DNA of 64,000 nucleotides, from positions 186,001-250,000 of the forward strand of contig CAJNDS010002735.1 of assembly GCA_905221605.1 (NCBI GenBank), read 5' to 3'. The stretch's first letter is position 1. Each line of letters starts with the position of its first letter. Both the position numbers and the translations under genes were made by a program. Source of the DNA: Symbiodinium natans (taxonomy: Eukaryota; Sar; Dinophyceae; Suessiales; Symbiodiniaceae). The notes beneath the pieces are model-generated. The model was not told where the DNA came from, did not search any database, and worked only from the letters and a program-made list of their open reading frames with translations. This document shows positions 1 through 10,569 of the stretch, piece after piece.

Positions 1-220
1 AGGATACCTACTGTACAGGAACGGTTTGTGCTCCTAGCGAATCAGCTGTTTGCCAAGCACCCTCATCGGGGTTCTAACAATGGTCAGGTTGTGGGGCTGG
101 TGAACGGATGCCACAAGTGCATTCGCGCTTGGACATATTTGAGGCTGTCTCCAATCTTAGTTTTTGCGGCAGTTAACGCGCCGTTGATGGGTCAGACCTG
201 TCTATACAGCATTTTGAATT
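1..220 (+). repeat. Left arm of a 220-bp inverted repeat
   Basis: This arm is the reverse complement of 1143-1367 with few mismatches (for example AGGATACC...TGTACAGGAACGG against CCGTTCCTGTACA...GGTATCCT). The window begins inside the arm, so its true outer end is not visible. A foldback or MITE-like DNA element is the simplest reading, but no transposase is visible between the arms. Confidence 0.85.
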
Positions 221-390
221 TGATTTTTCGACCCCAGATTTGGAGTCGCGTAAACTGGCAAACATGTGTACAGTACAGAAACGACTTGGTCTCCAAGGAC
301 TTGCTGAAAATCAAGCCCCAAAAGACAATCTTGAAACCAAAACAAGTTGGCCTGATGTGGCCTCAAACCCACACGGTCTTGCTTTGTTGC

Positions 391-540
391 GACACGTTTG
401 TGGCCTGTTGTGGCCTGACGTGGCCTGAAAACCACACGTTTGTGGCCTGTTGTGGCCTGAAACACACGTTTGTGGCCTGTTGTGGCCTGTGGCCTCAAAA
501 ACACACGTTTGTGGCCTGTTGTGGCCTTGTTGTGGCCTCA
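391..540 (+). repeat. GTGGCCTGTTGTGGCCT tandem repeat
   Basis: Four imperfect copies of ACACGTTTGTGGCCTGTTG followed by TGGCCTG-type spacers. It lies inside the inverted-repeat pair. The long reading frames over this stretch on both strands are products of the repeat and are not taken as genes. Confidence 0.8.
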
Positions 541-846
541 CGGCGTATTTTTCCCCGGAAAAATGCATTGTGGCCATGGGGACTCGGAACCCTATAATAC
601 TATTGAAAGGGTCCCCACGCACAGCAGACGTAGGGTAATGAGGCCAGATCCGAAGACCGACCAGAATTTTAATCCAGGTTTTTTCCCAAGTCGCTTATCT
701 TCTAAACTGAACATTGTTACAAGTGTTCAAAGACGACCTGCACTGTTCAAAACGCGGCGCCGAAGAAAGTTGGCAGACATAGAAATCACGTGGGGCCCCA
801 TGGCTTCACCACTCCTCCGCTGCCCGTCACTGCATCACTTTCTCTC

Positions 847-875
847 ACTCCGTCGTCCTCGCTTCCTCACTCTTT

Positions 876-914
<39 letters not shown>

Positions 915-916
915 CA

Positions 917-952
<36 letters not shown>

Positions 953-1085
953 CTCACTCTCACTCTTGCTCTCGCTCTCGCTCTCACTCTCATCCTCACT
1001 CTCACTCTCACTCTCGCTCTCGCTCTCGCTCTCACTCTTATCCTCACACACTCACAGACACTCTGTCACTCTCACACGCAAGCAC
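847..1085 (+). repeat. CT-rich microsatellite block (CTCACT/CTCTCA)n
   Basis: Pyrimidine-rich CACTCT/CACTTT repeats, flanked on the left by CACTCCGTCGTCCTCGC and on the right by CACAGACACTCTGTCACTC. The same flanks and core recur in reverse complement at 1453-1600, so this is one arm of a second inverted repeat. Confidence 0.8.
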
Positions 1086-1142
1086 TTGCTGCTCCAAAAC
1101 ATACGTCTGTTTGGCTCTGGGAAGACCAGGGTCGATGGTGCT

Positions 1143-1367
1143 AAATTCAAAATGCTGTATAGACAGGTCTGACCCATCAACGGCGCGTTAACTGCCGCAA
1201 AAACTAGATTGGAGACAGCGCCAAAATATGTCCAAGCATGCGCGAATGCACTTGTGGCATCCGTTCACAGCCCCACAACCTGACCATTGTTAGAACCCCG
1301 ATGAGGGTGCTCGGCAACAGCTGATTCGCCAGGAGCACAAGCCGTTCCTGTACACTGGGTATCCTCG
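1143..1367 (-). repeat. Right arm of the 220-bp inverted repeat
   Basis: Reverse complement of 1-220. It begins at TTCAAAATGCTGTATAGACA and ends at GGGTATCCT. The pair brackets about 920 bp of repeat-rich, apparently non-coding DNA. Confidence 0.85.
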
Positions 1368-1452
1368 CTGTTCAAAGCCCAAGCCTGCCAAAAGTTTTCA
1401 TTCTGCAATGTCCAGCAGACGACTCTGCGCAACAGCAGAACATTGAGCCACG

Positions 1453-1528
1453 TTGGAGTGACAGAGTGTCTGTGAGTGTGAGAGTGAGAGTGAGAGTAAA
1501 AGTGAGAGTGAAAGTGAGAGTGAGAGTA

Positions 1529-1562
<34 letters not shown>

Positions 1563-1600
1563 GAGAGAAAGAGTGAAGAAGCGAGGACGACGGAGTACGG
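1453..1600 (-). repeat. GA-rich inverted copy of the 847-1085 block
   Basis: GAGTGAGAGTAAAAGTGAGA repeats with flanks GGAGTGACAGAGTGTCTGTG and GCGAGGACGACGGAG, which are the reverse complement of the flanks at 847-1085. The block is shorter than its partner. Confidence 0.75.
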
Positions 1601-1742
1601 ATTCCAGCTCGGCACTTGTGCCAATGAGGTCAAGAACAATGCGTGCCAGAGGGGCCTCCACGCATGCGCCATCCCGAAGTGTGGGCAGCATGGCCACGGA
1701 GCTTCTGCTTGCCCGAAGCGGAGCAAGGCTCAGTCGGAGTGA
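1593..1742 (+). pseudogene. Cys/His zinc-finger remnant of a retroelement
   Basis: Plus-frame translation reads a compact Cys/His cluster: GTCANE, NACQRGLHAC, PKCGQHGHGASACP, then KRSKAQSE and a TGA stop. The spacing of Cys and His suggests a small zinc-binding module such as those found in the N-terminal part of retroelement proteins. No start codon is visible because the sequence upstream is the GA repeat. It lies just ahead of the decayed 2OG/methyltransferase reading frames and is probably part of the same old element. Confidence 0.5.
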
Positions 1743-1781
1743 CTAGGGCCCCAATCAGTCGAGTTTGGTGACCCTGGACCC

Positions 1782-2640
1782 TTGCATTTTGCAGGTCAGG
1801 GACAGCCTGTGCAGGATGCCGTTGAGCAACCTTGCAGCAATCTCAAGCTTTCTTCTGGATCGGATGCAGTTTGGCAACCGACCCCCGGTGCAGCGAATGC
1901 CGAAGTGCAATCACTGCCGCGCGACAGTCCGAAGCTTTCTGGTGGATCGGATGCTAGCCGGCAACCGAACCTCCAGGCCCTGCGGATCGCTCCCGCGCCT
2001 GAGGGCGGGGCGACCCCAAAGCAATCTTCTTCTAGTCCCAAATCTGCCAGCCTCTTGCATGCCATTGAGACCTTCGATTCACTCCCCGATGTTGCCGTTT
2101 CACGCACTCCCCATGCCGTAAGAGAGAAAAGGTTCAGAAGTCCTTCTATTCGGGGATGTACCGCCGAGGCCCCCTTGTCGGCTTGCGATCTTCGGTCGCC
2201 CAATTCCCCGAGGCTGTCAAGGTGTTCACCCGGCTGATTGCGGAAGTGTCTCCCACTCACCAGTTCAGCAGCTTTGTTATCCTTGAGGGATCCGAGATGG
2301 GAATTCACCGCGACGCCCAAAATGCCTGTCTGCCCAACCTTGTAATCCCCTTGACCCGCTTTGAAGGAGGCGAGCTCGCGGTCGCGGACCCCGAGGGACA
2401 TGTGGTCTCTCATGGAGGTCAGTCCTTCCGTGCGCGGCTTTGTGATTTGGGACGGGGCCCCATTGCCTTCAATGCTCAAGGGTTGCAGCATGCAGTGATG
2501 CCGTTCAAGGGCCGCCGCCTTGTGTTGATTGCTTATTACCTCAAAAATGTTGCATCACTTGACAGGGCCTCTTGTCGTGCCTTGCGCGCTTTGGGCTTCC
2601 GACTTCCAGCCAAGGAGCCGCCTCCGCGCACACTGCCTGC
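1782..2640 (+). pseudogene. Decayed retroelement protein with 2OG-Fe(II) oxygenase-like domain
   Basis: A low-complexity Ser/Pro-rich segment (1782 to about 2130) passes by a frame change into a folded-looking domain read from 2156. Within it MGIHRDAQN supplies an HxD pair, and about 60 residues later GLQHAVMPFKGRRLVLIAYY supplies the distal His and an Arg. HxD...H...R is the iron and 2-oxoglutarate ligand set of the 2OG-Fe(II) oxygenase fold. The change of frame near 2130-2160 and the absence of a clean start argue for a pseudogene. The next domain of the same protein, a methyltransferase, follows in another frame. The assignment of the fold rests on these motifs alone; the link to a retroelement is inferred from the neighbouring domains. 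Confidence 0.5.
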
Positions 2641-2789
2641 AGTTGTCACTGGCTTTCCTGACCTTAGGCTTTCTGGGTGTAGTTCCCCCAGTCCCTCGGG
2701 TCACCCCGCCAGCCCTGGCCCCGCACTGCAAGAAGCCGCCGCCTCGGAGGGGCCCCCTGGGCCTTCGACTGCCATAAGCGACTCTGAAG

Positions 2790-3300
2790 CCTTGCCGGCC
2801 GTCCGGGCGCAAAACTACTGTTCCTCGAGTTATGCTGTGGGTCCGCTGGCCTCTCCACGGCGTTCCAAGCCCTGGGGTTTCAGGTCTTGGCTGTCGACCA
2901 TCCTGGCAACCGCCATGTTCCCTTGGTGCATTGTGTGCATCTTGACTTACGCTTGGAGTCTTCGTGGAGCTACCTTCGCCGGCTTGTGCAGGCCCAACAG
3001 GTCTTTCTCATTCACGTTGCGCCTCCCTGTGGCACGACCTCGCGGGCACGCGAAATCCCGATCAAAGAGCAGCCATCTCCGCCCGCCCTTCGCAGCGAAG
3101 CCTTCCCTGCGGGGCTGCCCGGCCTTTCTCCCTCGTGGCAGGCCAAGGTCGACTCTGCTAACTCGATATACCGTCGGACTGCGCGTTTCTGTGCTTGGCT
3201 GCTTGAGGAGGCGCCCCATACATGTGGTTGCTGCCTGAGTTCCGTGACTTGCGTCCTCGTTGTTCTGTTGTGCCTTATGACGCATGCATGCACGGGGGCG
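2790..3300 (+). pseudogene. Decayed cytosine-methyltransferase-like domain
   Basis: In the frame that includes 2887, the translation reads LELCCGSAGLSTAFQALGF, then VLAVDHPGN, which matches SAM-binding motif I and the acidic residue after strand 2 of class I methyltransferases. About 45 residues on comes HVAPPCGTTSRARE, equivalent to the catalytic PC motif of Dcm/C5-cytosine methyltransferases. The frame then changes near 3210 to continue with LLPEFRDLRPRC and VVPYDACMHGGA before a TAG at about 3312. At least two frame changes and this stop mean that it is not an intact gene. It is downstream of the 2OG-like domain, with which it was probably one polyprotein. Confidence 0.6.
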
Positions 3301-3724
3301 CACGCGCTAAGCATTAGGAGCTGTGGACCTCTCTGCCCGAGTTGTCCGCCCTTGCTCGCCAGTGCGACAACTCACACCCTCACCGCCCTTGGGGAATCCT
3401 CCCTTCCGGGGATTTCTCAACTGCCGATGAAGCCAAGTATCTCGAGGTGTTTTGCACTCGGTCTCGCTGGCCCTGGGTTCCTCTCATGCTATACCTTCTG
3501 TCCGGCCTCTCAAATGAGCCGGCCCGAACGGCCACACACAAGCAACCGCGCACTTCTAAGGCTGTTGTCTTGATCGATGAGAACCATTACCAGGTCACTG
3601 TCCCCCTTCCGTCCGGCCAGTTGGGCTCCGTGCCTGTCGGTTCTAAGGTTCTCCGGGTTGACTTTGAAGGTGTGAAAAACGCAGAGCTCTTTTTCACTCC
3701 ACGCTTGAGCCAAAACACCAGAGG
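3301..3724 (+). pseudogene. Continuation of the old retroelement polyprotein, cut by copia insertion
   Basis: After the TAG at about 3312 the translation continues as ELWTSLPELSALARQCDNSH, then HRPWGILPSGDFSTADEAKY and, at about 3560-3700, a segment with PVGSKVLRVDFEGVKN. I place it in the same polyprotein because it follows the methyltransferase directly and stays open. The reading frame ends at the left edge of the copia LTR (3725). No clear continuation is found on the far side at 13,931, although a reverse-transcriptase remnant occurs at 14.5-14.8 kb on the other strand. Confidence 0.45.
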
Positions 3725-4222
3725 TGTTCGGCAAGTCTCTCGCAGAGTCAGCGCAGCTTCACTTTCGTGAATTCCATCTCAACTTTGTTAAACAAAGGAG
3801 GAACACATGCAAACGTCCTAATGCTTCTCAGGACTTCAGTGCTTCAGGAAAACAAGCATACAAGTGCACAGCCACTCTGCTCGAACCTCAGTACGACGAC
3901 ACGAGCGAAGCGAGGGTCGGCGGCCAAGGTTTAAAGAGCAAACTCAGAGCAACACGCACTTCTTCAAGGATGCTCCTAAAGCATCTCGAGTGCTTCTCTG
4001 CTCATCATGCACACTCCAAGCATCTCCCGTCAAGCTCAAAGCAAGAAACACTTTCAAGCCAAGCTCCAAACATGCTATGTCCATGCCTGTTTCTGCTAAC
4101 ACCAAACAAACGGTTCAAGCACAGCTCTCAACTCACGCAATGCAAACTCATGGTTCATGTCACATGTGCAAGACATCCTGTCAACTGTAAAGGCACTCAC
4201 AAGGAAGTCAAAAACTTTCACA
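3725..4222 (-). repeat. 3' LTR of the copia element
   Basis: 498 bp, starting TGTTCGGCAAG and ending CTTTCACA on the plus strand, so TG...CA in either orientation. It is five bases longer than the other LTR because of four small indels. Confidence 0.9.
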
Positions 4223-4230
4223 CCCCCTCA
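4223..4230 (-). other. Polypurine tract of the copia element
   Basis: On the minus strand TGAGGGGG lies directly before the TGTGAAAG start of the 3' LTR, the position required for plus-strand DNA priming in LTR elements. Confidence 0.65.
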
Positions 4231-4250
4231 TGCCTGCAACAGTTGCGTCC

Positions 4251-7200
4251 TCAAGTCCTGTCTTCTTCCATAGCTCGTCTCGCACCCTTCAGCATTTCTT
4301 CTCCTAACAGCTCAGGGTACACACCTGACGCCGGGAGCTGAAGGTGGATGTGTTGGTGGCTCTCATCACAGCGGTTCCTAGCCATACTGTTGATGAAATT
4401 CGAAGAGTTACTACAAAACCACCACCTCTTCCAGGCTCTTTCAGAACCTTTCTCGAAGCAACAGCGATCGACGACACATCCCTTCGCAAGACCAAGACGT
4501 TGACTTACAGACCTAAAGACCGTTTCATTCCACAAGTCAGACCTAGCTGGCCACTCGTGAGAAAGAAGAAGACGCGGACAGTTCGCGTACGGACGGAGAA
4601 GGTTCCAAATCCTTCGCCAAGACCTCTTGTGGACCAACAGAGACTCCCGCCATCTGGCGTAGGCCTGTCCACCTTTTCGAAATCTCAAATGACGAAGTCC
4701 GCACCCAGCCGAACAAGGCGTAGACAAGTGCGCATACACCTTCACCCCTTCCTGAAGTAACACGCTAAAGACTTCTTTGAGAAGCTGGTATCCATTTTCA
4801 CTTAACAGATCCACTTGCTTCGTCACTCCAAAATACGCGATACGAGGATTCTTCGAGCAAGCTTTTGACAAAGAGCTTCCTTCTTCACAGCAGAGCTCAA
4901 CCACAACATACGAAGCCTGGTTCCTTGCTACCTTCTCTGCTGCGGCTCGCCAAGACACAGGGACGTTCAGTTCGCAGACTTCATCTGCTGGTTTATTGGG
5001 CTCTTTAAACGTGACAGAAGCGCTGGTTCCGGAATTTTTCTCTTTCCAGGGGACTGGTTCCGGAATGAGGCCACAAGCCTCGCACAAGCTGACCAAACTG
5101 TCGTTAGTCGGGCTTTTTGTTAGAGCATCTGCCGGGTTGACAGCACCTGGTATGTGCTCAATCGTGAATCTTCCAAGCTGGACAAGTTCTTGGAGAAAAG
5201 CGGCTCTTAACTCAATATGGCGGACTTTCCTCAATAATGTCCCCATTTTGGAAATGGACACGGCGCTTTCAGAGTCCGAATACCCCTTAAGAAGGTAGTA
5301 CCCCGTTTCCCGGTCCTTCGGGATGCCCTCCAAGATGGTCTCCGTCAAGAGAGCAATGTACAAACCTTCCCTGGCTATCTCAGTAAGCGCCGCAAGCTCA
5401 CTCTCGGCGCTCGAAAGGGCTGTGGTGGACTGCTTCCTGCTGAACGTTTTTAAACAGCAGTTTTCCCAAGTAATCACACCACCACTAACAGAATTCAGGC
5501 TCCAGCTTGCGTCAGTAAAGCACGATACCGCTTGGGGATCCGCATCGTCTTCCAGGATCTCCCGAGTCGACGGAAACACCTGAACCTTATGCGGAAGACC
5601 TTTGACCCATTTGAGGACATCCCTCATGCATGTTTCAGCTGCCTCGTCAGGGGCCGACTGATGACGCCCCAAAAATCCGCAGCAGAACTGCAAATCTGGT
5701 CTGGAGAGGGCAGCCCATGCTAGACGCCCTAAGGTCCTACGGTACTTCTCGTGAGCAGCTGGACTGATCTTTTCGGTTTGCCCTTTCTTAATGAGGTCAG
5801 AGTAGCGCTTCTCCAATGACGGAAGCTTGGGGTTCGGTTTGGTTATCCCATACTCTTCACAGCAGGAATCCAAATACTTAGCGTCCAGTCCAAAATAGAC
5901 TCGCTTCTCTCCCTTATTCCTGAAGATTCGCCGTCCTAGAAAGGATACTTCTCCCGCACAATTCTCATGAAGCTCACCAGTCAGTTTCAGCTTGTAGCGT
6001 TTCTGTAGATCTTCGAAAACCTTCTTCCCTTCGGAGGGGTCCTCAGAGTAGATTAACAAATCGTCAACATAAAAGAGGACAAGCGTCAGACCCTTGGAGG
6101 TCTTCCTGCGGTATATCGTCGGGTCCAAGCTTGGACTGAATCCGCTCTGCTCCAAGTGCGAACTCAGCTCCTTATACCAAGAAAGCGGTGCTGATCTCAG
6201 TCCGTTCATGGCTTTGTGTAATCGAAGATACACCTTCTTGTTTCCGGCCTTTTGAGGGATTTTAGAGTCCGCAATACTCACGTTACTCGGAAGCTCTACG
6301 TACTCAGGCCTTGACACTGCTGCATGCATAAAAGCCACGCTCACGTCACAGCTCAACACTGAACCTCTTCGACAAAGCAGTGCCAACAGAAGCCGCAATC
6401 CCTCCAAACTCGTAGTCGGGCTGTAGATACCTTCAGACAAGGTCGTGCCTCCCATCGAAGCATAATCTCTTACTACCAGACGTGACCGGTACAGCCCTTT
6501 ACGCTTGACCGTGTTGACCCACCGACTGGTAAGTACCCGCCTGCCGCTCTCACGTGCGGACTTTCGGGCCTCATCTTCAGAGATCACCTTTCCTACTCCG
6601 AACGACTCGAGTTCCTCTAGTTCCAACTTCATTGAGGCATACAAAAGGCTCGGATCCAACTGTTCTCCGGATGTTTCAGAGACCGCATTTCGTGGTACCT
6701 GGCACTTGACCCTACTTCCTCCGAATTTCAAGGTAAACGAGTCAGCCACCTCCTGTGAGGTTGCTCGAACGTCAGGTCCTCGGTACAAAGACTCCAAGAG
6801 GTGATTCGTAAGCCAATCAATCTCCATGTCCTCCATGTTTTCCCCCTCATCAGGCAGGATCCCTGCCTCACCTTCTTCCGCCGGGGCACCTACGGGAACA
6901 TAGGTATCGTCAGCAATCATCTCTTCGTCTTCTTCATCTAAAGGACCAACACCACCTTCCATGACTTCATCTTCAGGACCATTACCATCATCAACACCTT
7001 CGGGTTCATACAAGACAGGCCGTTCTGGGTCTTTACCATCAAGAACCAAAGACTGCGCAACAGCGAGGCCTTCAACAGTTCCCACCTCGCACGCTCCATC
7101 AACGATTCTTCCGGTCGGAAATACGTCAATCTCCGTACTACCAAGAGGGGCCGCGAAGATCCCTCCACCTCGTGCGTTCACGGGTCCTAAGTAAACAGCC

Positions 7201-8260
7201 TTGACTGTTTTCGCTCCCCGGTATTTAGCAAGATGCGCCTTCGACTTGCTAACTTTTGCCTGAACCACACAACCAAATGGAAGCGTTCTAGTTCGGTGAA
7301 CTATTTCCTCGTGCAGCAAATCAATGCTGGTGGTGGAGTCACCGTGGCTCGAGGACCACAGATTGTAACACCTCGACACATAGAACACACAGGCTTGCCA
7401 CAAAAGACCCCCTAAGGGAAGCTGGTACTTTCCCAGCTCTGCATCTTGACCAGGGAACTTCTTTAGAGCAATTTGGCGCTCCAAGTCCAACCACACAGCC
7501 CAGAAGCCTTGGCGTACCGATTCAACTTGTCGTTCTATCGAGCCTTTGGCTTGTGGCCTATATCCTGGAACCACATCAACAATGGTTGCGCTGTGGGGGC
7601 AGTTTCGGGACCTGCTCAGTCTTTCTGCCAAAGCAATAATAGATCCTTCTTGATCCATTCGAAACGTCACGGCTTTGCCTACCAGTCCCATCTCACGCAG
7701 CACTCTGTTGATGTTAGCAAGCAATTGTGGATCTTCGAGGTTCGGTGCGGGCAGACTGACAGTATACCTTGAACCCAGGTGTGTCATCAACAGGACCCTT
7801 AGCTTGCCGAAAAAGAAAAAATCAAGACCAACAGTCTGATTCTCCTTTTGAAGACGGCGACGCAAACGACGCGCGGGGACACGACCCTTCGACGAACAGC
7901 ATGAGTCACAGTTGGAATCATAAGGGAAATGGCCTTGAGCACGATGATGATACAAGGCGGTTGAGGACAACGGAATCCTAAAAGATCCTTCTTCTCCACT
8001 GTCCGGTGGTTCCGGTGGATTCTCTGGAGGCTTGGGGGGTCTTTCAGAAACCTCAGAAGGCTCGTAATCGGGACTTGACGGTGACGGAACCCCTTCGGGG
8101 ACCCTTGAAGACGAAAACCCGGGCTCCCCACCACGAGGAGCTTCCAAATCAAAGGGCTCAGCTTTAGTCCCTTGTCCCGGCACTGGCAGTCCTCTGTGCA
8201 TCATCCGCAGATGACACACTAATGGACTGCTCGCCGGCGGGCTCTCATCATTGCCCTTTT
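4251..8260 (-). CDS. Copia pol: integrase, RT, RNase H and methyltransferase-like C-terminus
   Basis: This minus-strand frame is open without a stop to the TGA at 4251. Order of domains: integrase zinc site (ALYHHRAQGH...CDSC, about 7,965-7,880); integrase core with GLDFFFFG (about 7,815), RMDQEG (about 7,650) and KGSIERQ (about 7,540) as the DDE triad, with 39 residues between the second D and the E; reverse transcriptase with SRWVNTVKRKG, CDVSVAFMHA and FYVDDLL (about 6,070); RNase H with CFTDASW (about 5,515), SSAESELAAL and IPGAVNPADALTKSP (about 5,130). The 600 or so bases after RNase H encode VVVELCCEEGSSLSKAC and HLSTPCSAGCGLRH, which resemble SAM-binding motif I and a PC motif of methyltransferases. 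The frame is also open upstream to 10,112, but that part overlaps the nested ORF in another frame; I place the copia junction near 8,260. Confidence 0.88.
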
Positions 8261-8914
8261 CAACAAGATCAAGCACACCAAGCCAAGCACAAACACTCCC
8301 AAGCACACTGCAAGCCTTGCAAAACAACATGCTCAACATGCAACGTGTACGTGTTTGGGGTTTTGGGGCCTTCCTATGCAAGACAAACTGCTTGTAGCTA
8401 GGCACTCGGACCCAGTGGTCCCCACAGAAAATCCTAACACTGCAGCCCTTCCTGCGCGGCCTCACTCTAAAGACCTTCCGATCCTTTTCTCCAACGGAAC
8501 ACCTTTCAAACTCGACAAACAAAAAGTGGAACCCCCAAAACACTAGACCACCCAAGAGGTGGCAGAAGCCCAAGACGGCCACGATGGCCATGACATCCAG
8601 TCCTGGCCCAAGACCATTCCTGTATAGGCTGGCGGTGGTTCGGTTGGGGTTGAAGTTAAGGTTTGGGATTTGGTGCGTTTCAAAGGGGTTTCGGGCACAA
8701 GCAAGCTCAAGCTCAAGCAATCCAAGCGGCAAACCAAGCTCAAACAACTCATGCTTCACATGTGTTTCAAGAAAACGAAACCACGCACTCACACCTTTGT
8801 TTTCTTCTCGAAAGGAAATTCGGTGCGCCGAGTCGGCGTAGTCCAGGACTCCATCCCGAACGCAAAAGAAAGCTATGATACATTCCAAGCCGGGCCCACG
8901 GCTCCAAATCCCCT
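8261..8914 (-). other. CAAGC-rich spacer on the left of the nested ORF
   Basis: Plus strand is rich in CAAGC/AAGCTCAAGC words (8,270-8,330 and 8,695-8,760). Translation is open on the minus strand but hydrophobic and repetitive, unlike pol. A similar composition occurs at 10,740-10,900 and in the LTRs. It may be element non-coding DNA or an intron; I cannot decide. Confidence 0.4.
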
Positions 8915-10569
8915 TCATCCTTTCTTGATCGTCTCCTTTGCGGCAGCCACCACCGCATCGAAGCTGGGGACATTGGCCGAGCTGCTGGAAGATGGGGCCT
9001 CCGATTCGGGAACCGTTGGCATGGAGGGCCCCGGAGCGGGGCGTGGCATCGCCTTTACCGCCGGCGGTGGCGGCGGAAGAACGAACGAGCGCTCCGAGCC
9101 CGTCTGTCCAAGACCAAGAAGAAGACGGCCGATGGAATCCCCAGGCGGGGCTGTTGAAGCAGGAGAAGGTGGCTCCAGGGGCATATCCCCGTCGTCGTGG
9201 TGGCCCGGAGTTGCAGCCGAAGTTCCCGGAACCATTGGTGGAGCTGGAGGATCTCGACCACCCATCCCTGCTTGCTTCACCATCGGTGGTGGCGCCGTCT
9301 CTGGCGTAGGGAGGCAAAGGGCCTCTTGGACTGAGATATTGTCCTCCCGGCACTTCAAGCAAAATCTCAGCGCCTCTTCGGGGCCTTCGCCATGGAGGTC
9401 TTCGTCGGCCGAAACGGAGGTGGAGCTCGAATCGCTTGATGTAGACCCACCAGGACCAGCACGGGCCTTCGGCTTCAACCTCCGGCGCGAATCTCGCGCG
9501 GCCCTGCGGGCATTGCTGGCCTCCTTCGACCGCAATGCAGCATCTGTTCGAAGCCTCAAACTCGTAGTGAGCTCGCCCCACGCGACACGTTCGTCGCGAT
9601 ACCGCGTAAAGCGCGGTCCCTCGAAGAGACGCGGCTCGTGAAGGGCCAACAACGGGCGTTCCCCCGCCTTTGCATTGATAAAGGCGCGCAAGCAGATGAG
9701 GAGCCGCTGAAGATACCCCATTGCGCTTATGGAGCATTCGCGCTCTCGGCGGTCGTTGCGCCCCCCAGCGCCCTTGGTAGCGACGCCCAGCCTGTCCATG
9801 GCTGACAGGACGTCGTGGGGCCTCAGCCCCCATTCGAAGAGGCCTTTGCCTTGGAGAAGAAGATGGAGGCGCTCTCTGCAGCCAAGTCTTGATCCACAGT
9901 GGAGGTGGCCACCTCCCGAAATCTTTTGGGACGGCGACCTTCTTCTTGTACAGGTTCGGGAAGTACCTGTGGTGGATGTGGACCTTCCGGAAACCGCGGA
10001 AGCACCGAGTGCCACGGAGTCGGGGCTGCATATTCGCTGGGACGAACCAAAGTCGCAGACCCACCAAAGATCTGGCGAGTAATCGCCGGAGACCCCAGAT
10101 GCTGCGCCACATAGGCCTCGCCTATGGTCCCGGCCATGGCGAGGGAATCGTAAATGGCACTCGGGTCTGCTGGGGGCCCATAATAATGGGAAAGCTGGGG
10201 CATTGGTTCCCCAGGCCCGGGGTACAAATGGACCCCAAGCTCGGCAGCCTCGGCAATCCTCCTCCTCATATCGAAAAGCAAAGCATGATGCAAGGCCGTC
10301 AGGCGTTGTCCCGGAATGGATGGTGGCTGCGTGGTGTCCACCGGAGTAATCCTCGGCACATCGGAATCTCCAATATCCACGGGGTCCGCCGCAATGGGGC
10401 GCCAATGCCCCCAATTCTCGGAGTCGGTAGGCGAAGGCTCCTGGACCGTCGCCATTGGCTCCTGGACCGTTGCCTCCTCCAGCGACGGGCCCACCATTGG
10501 CGAAACACTCGCCTCTCCACCAACTGGGTCCTCTATCGCAGGCCCAGAGGTTTGGGAGCCACCCATCAT
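8915..10569 (-). pseudogene. Nested ORF between protease and integrase, unrecognised
   Basis: A minus-strand protein begins with a double Met at 10,569-10,564 (MMGGSQTSGPAIED), runs Pro/Glu-rich, then has a compact part (LHHALLFDMRRRIAEAAELG, LSHYYGPPADPSAIYDSLAM). It meets a TGA near 9,823, but the neighbouring frame continues directly (GLRPHDVLSAMDRLG, MGYLQRLLICLRAFINAKAG, RPLLALHEPRLFEGPRFTRY, a basic stretch, then a Ser/Pro-rich tail ending ETIKKG at 8,915). One frameshift at about 9,830 therefore splits what was probably a single protein of about 550 residues. It does not belong to the usual copia gene set and pushes protease and integrase about 3.2 kb apart. I do not recognise a family. 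Confidence 0.55.

Noticed and set aside
202-638. Frames with FVACCGLWPQKHT-type repeats, both strands
   Set aside because: Translation of the GTGGCCTGTTG tandem repeat; no conservation beyond the DNA repeat.
835-1191. Arg/Val and Ser/His repeat proteins
   Set aside because: Translation of the CT/GA microsatellite.
8670-9641. A 323-residue plus-strand frame
   Set aside because: It is antisense to the nested minus-strand ORF, whose composition and continuity across neighbouring frames are more protein-like.
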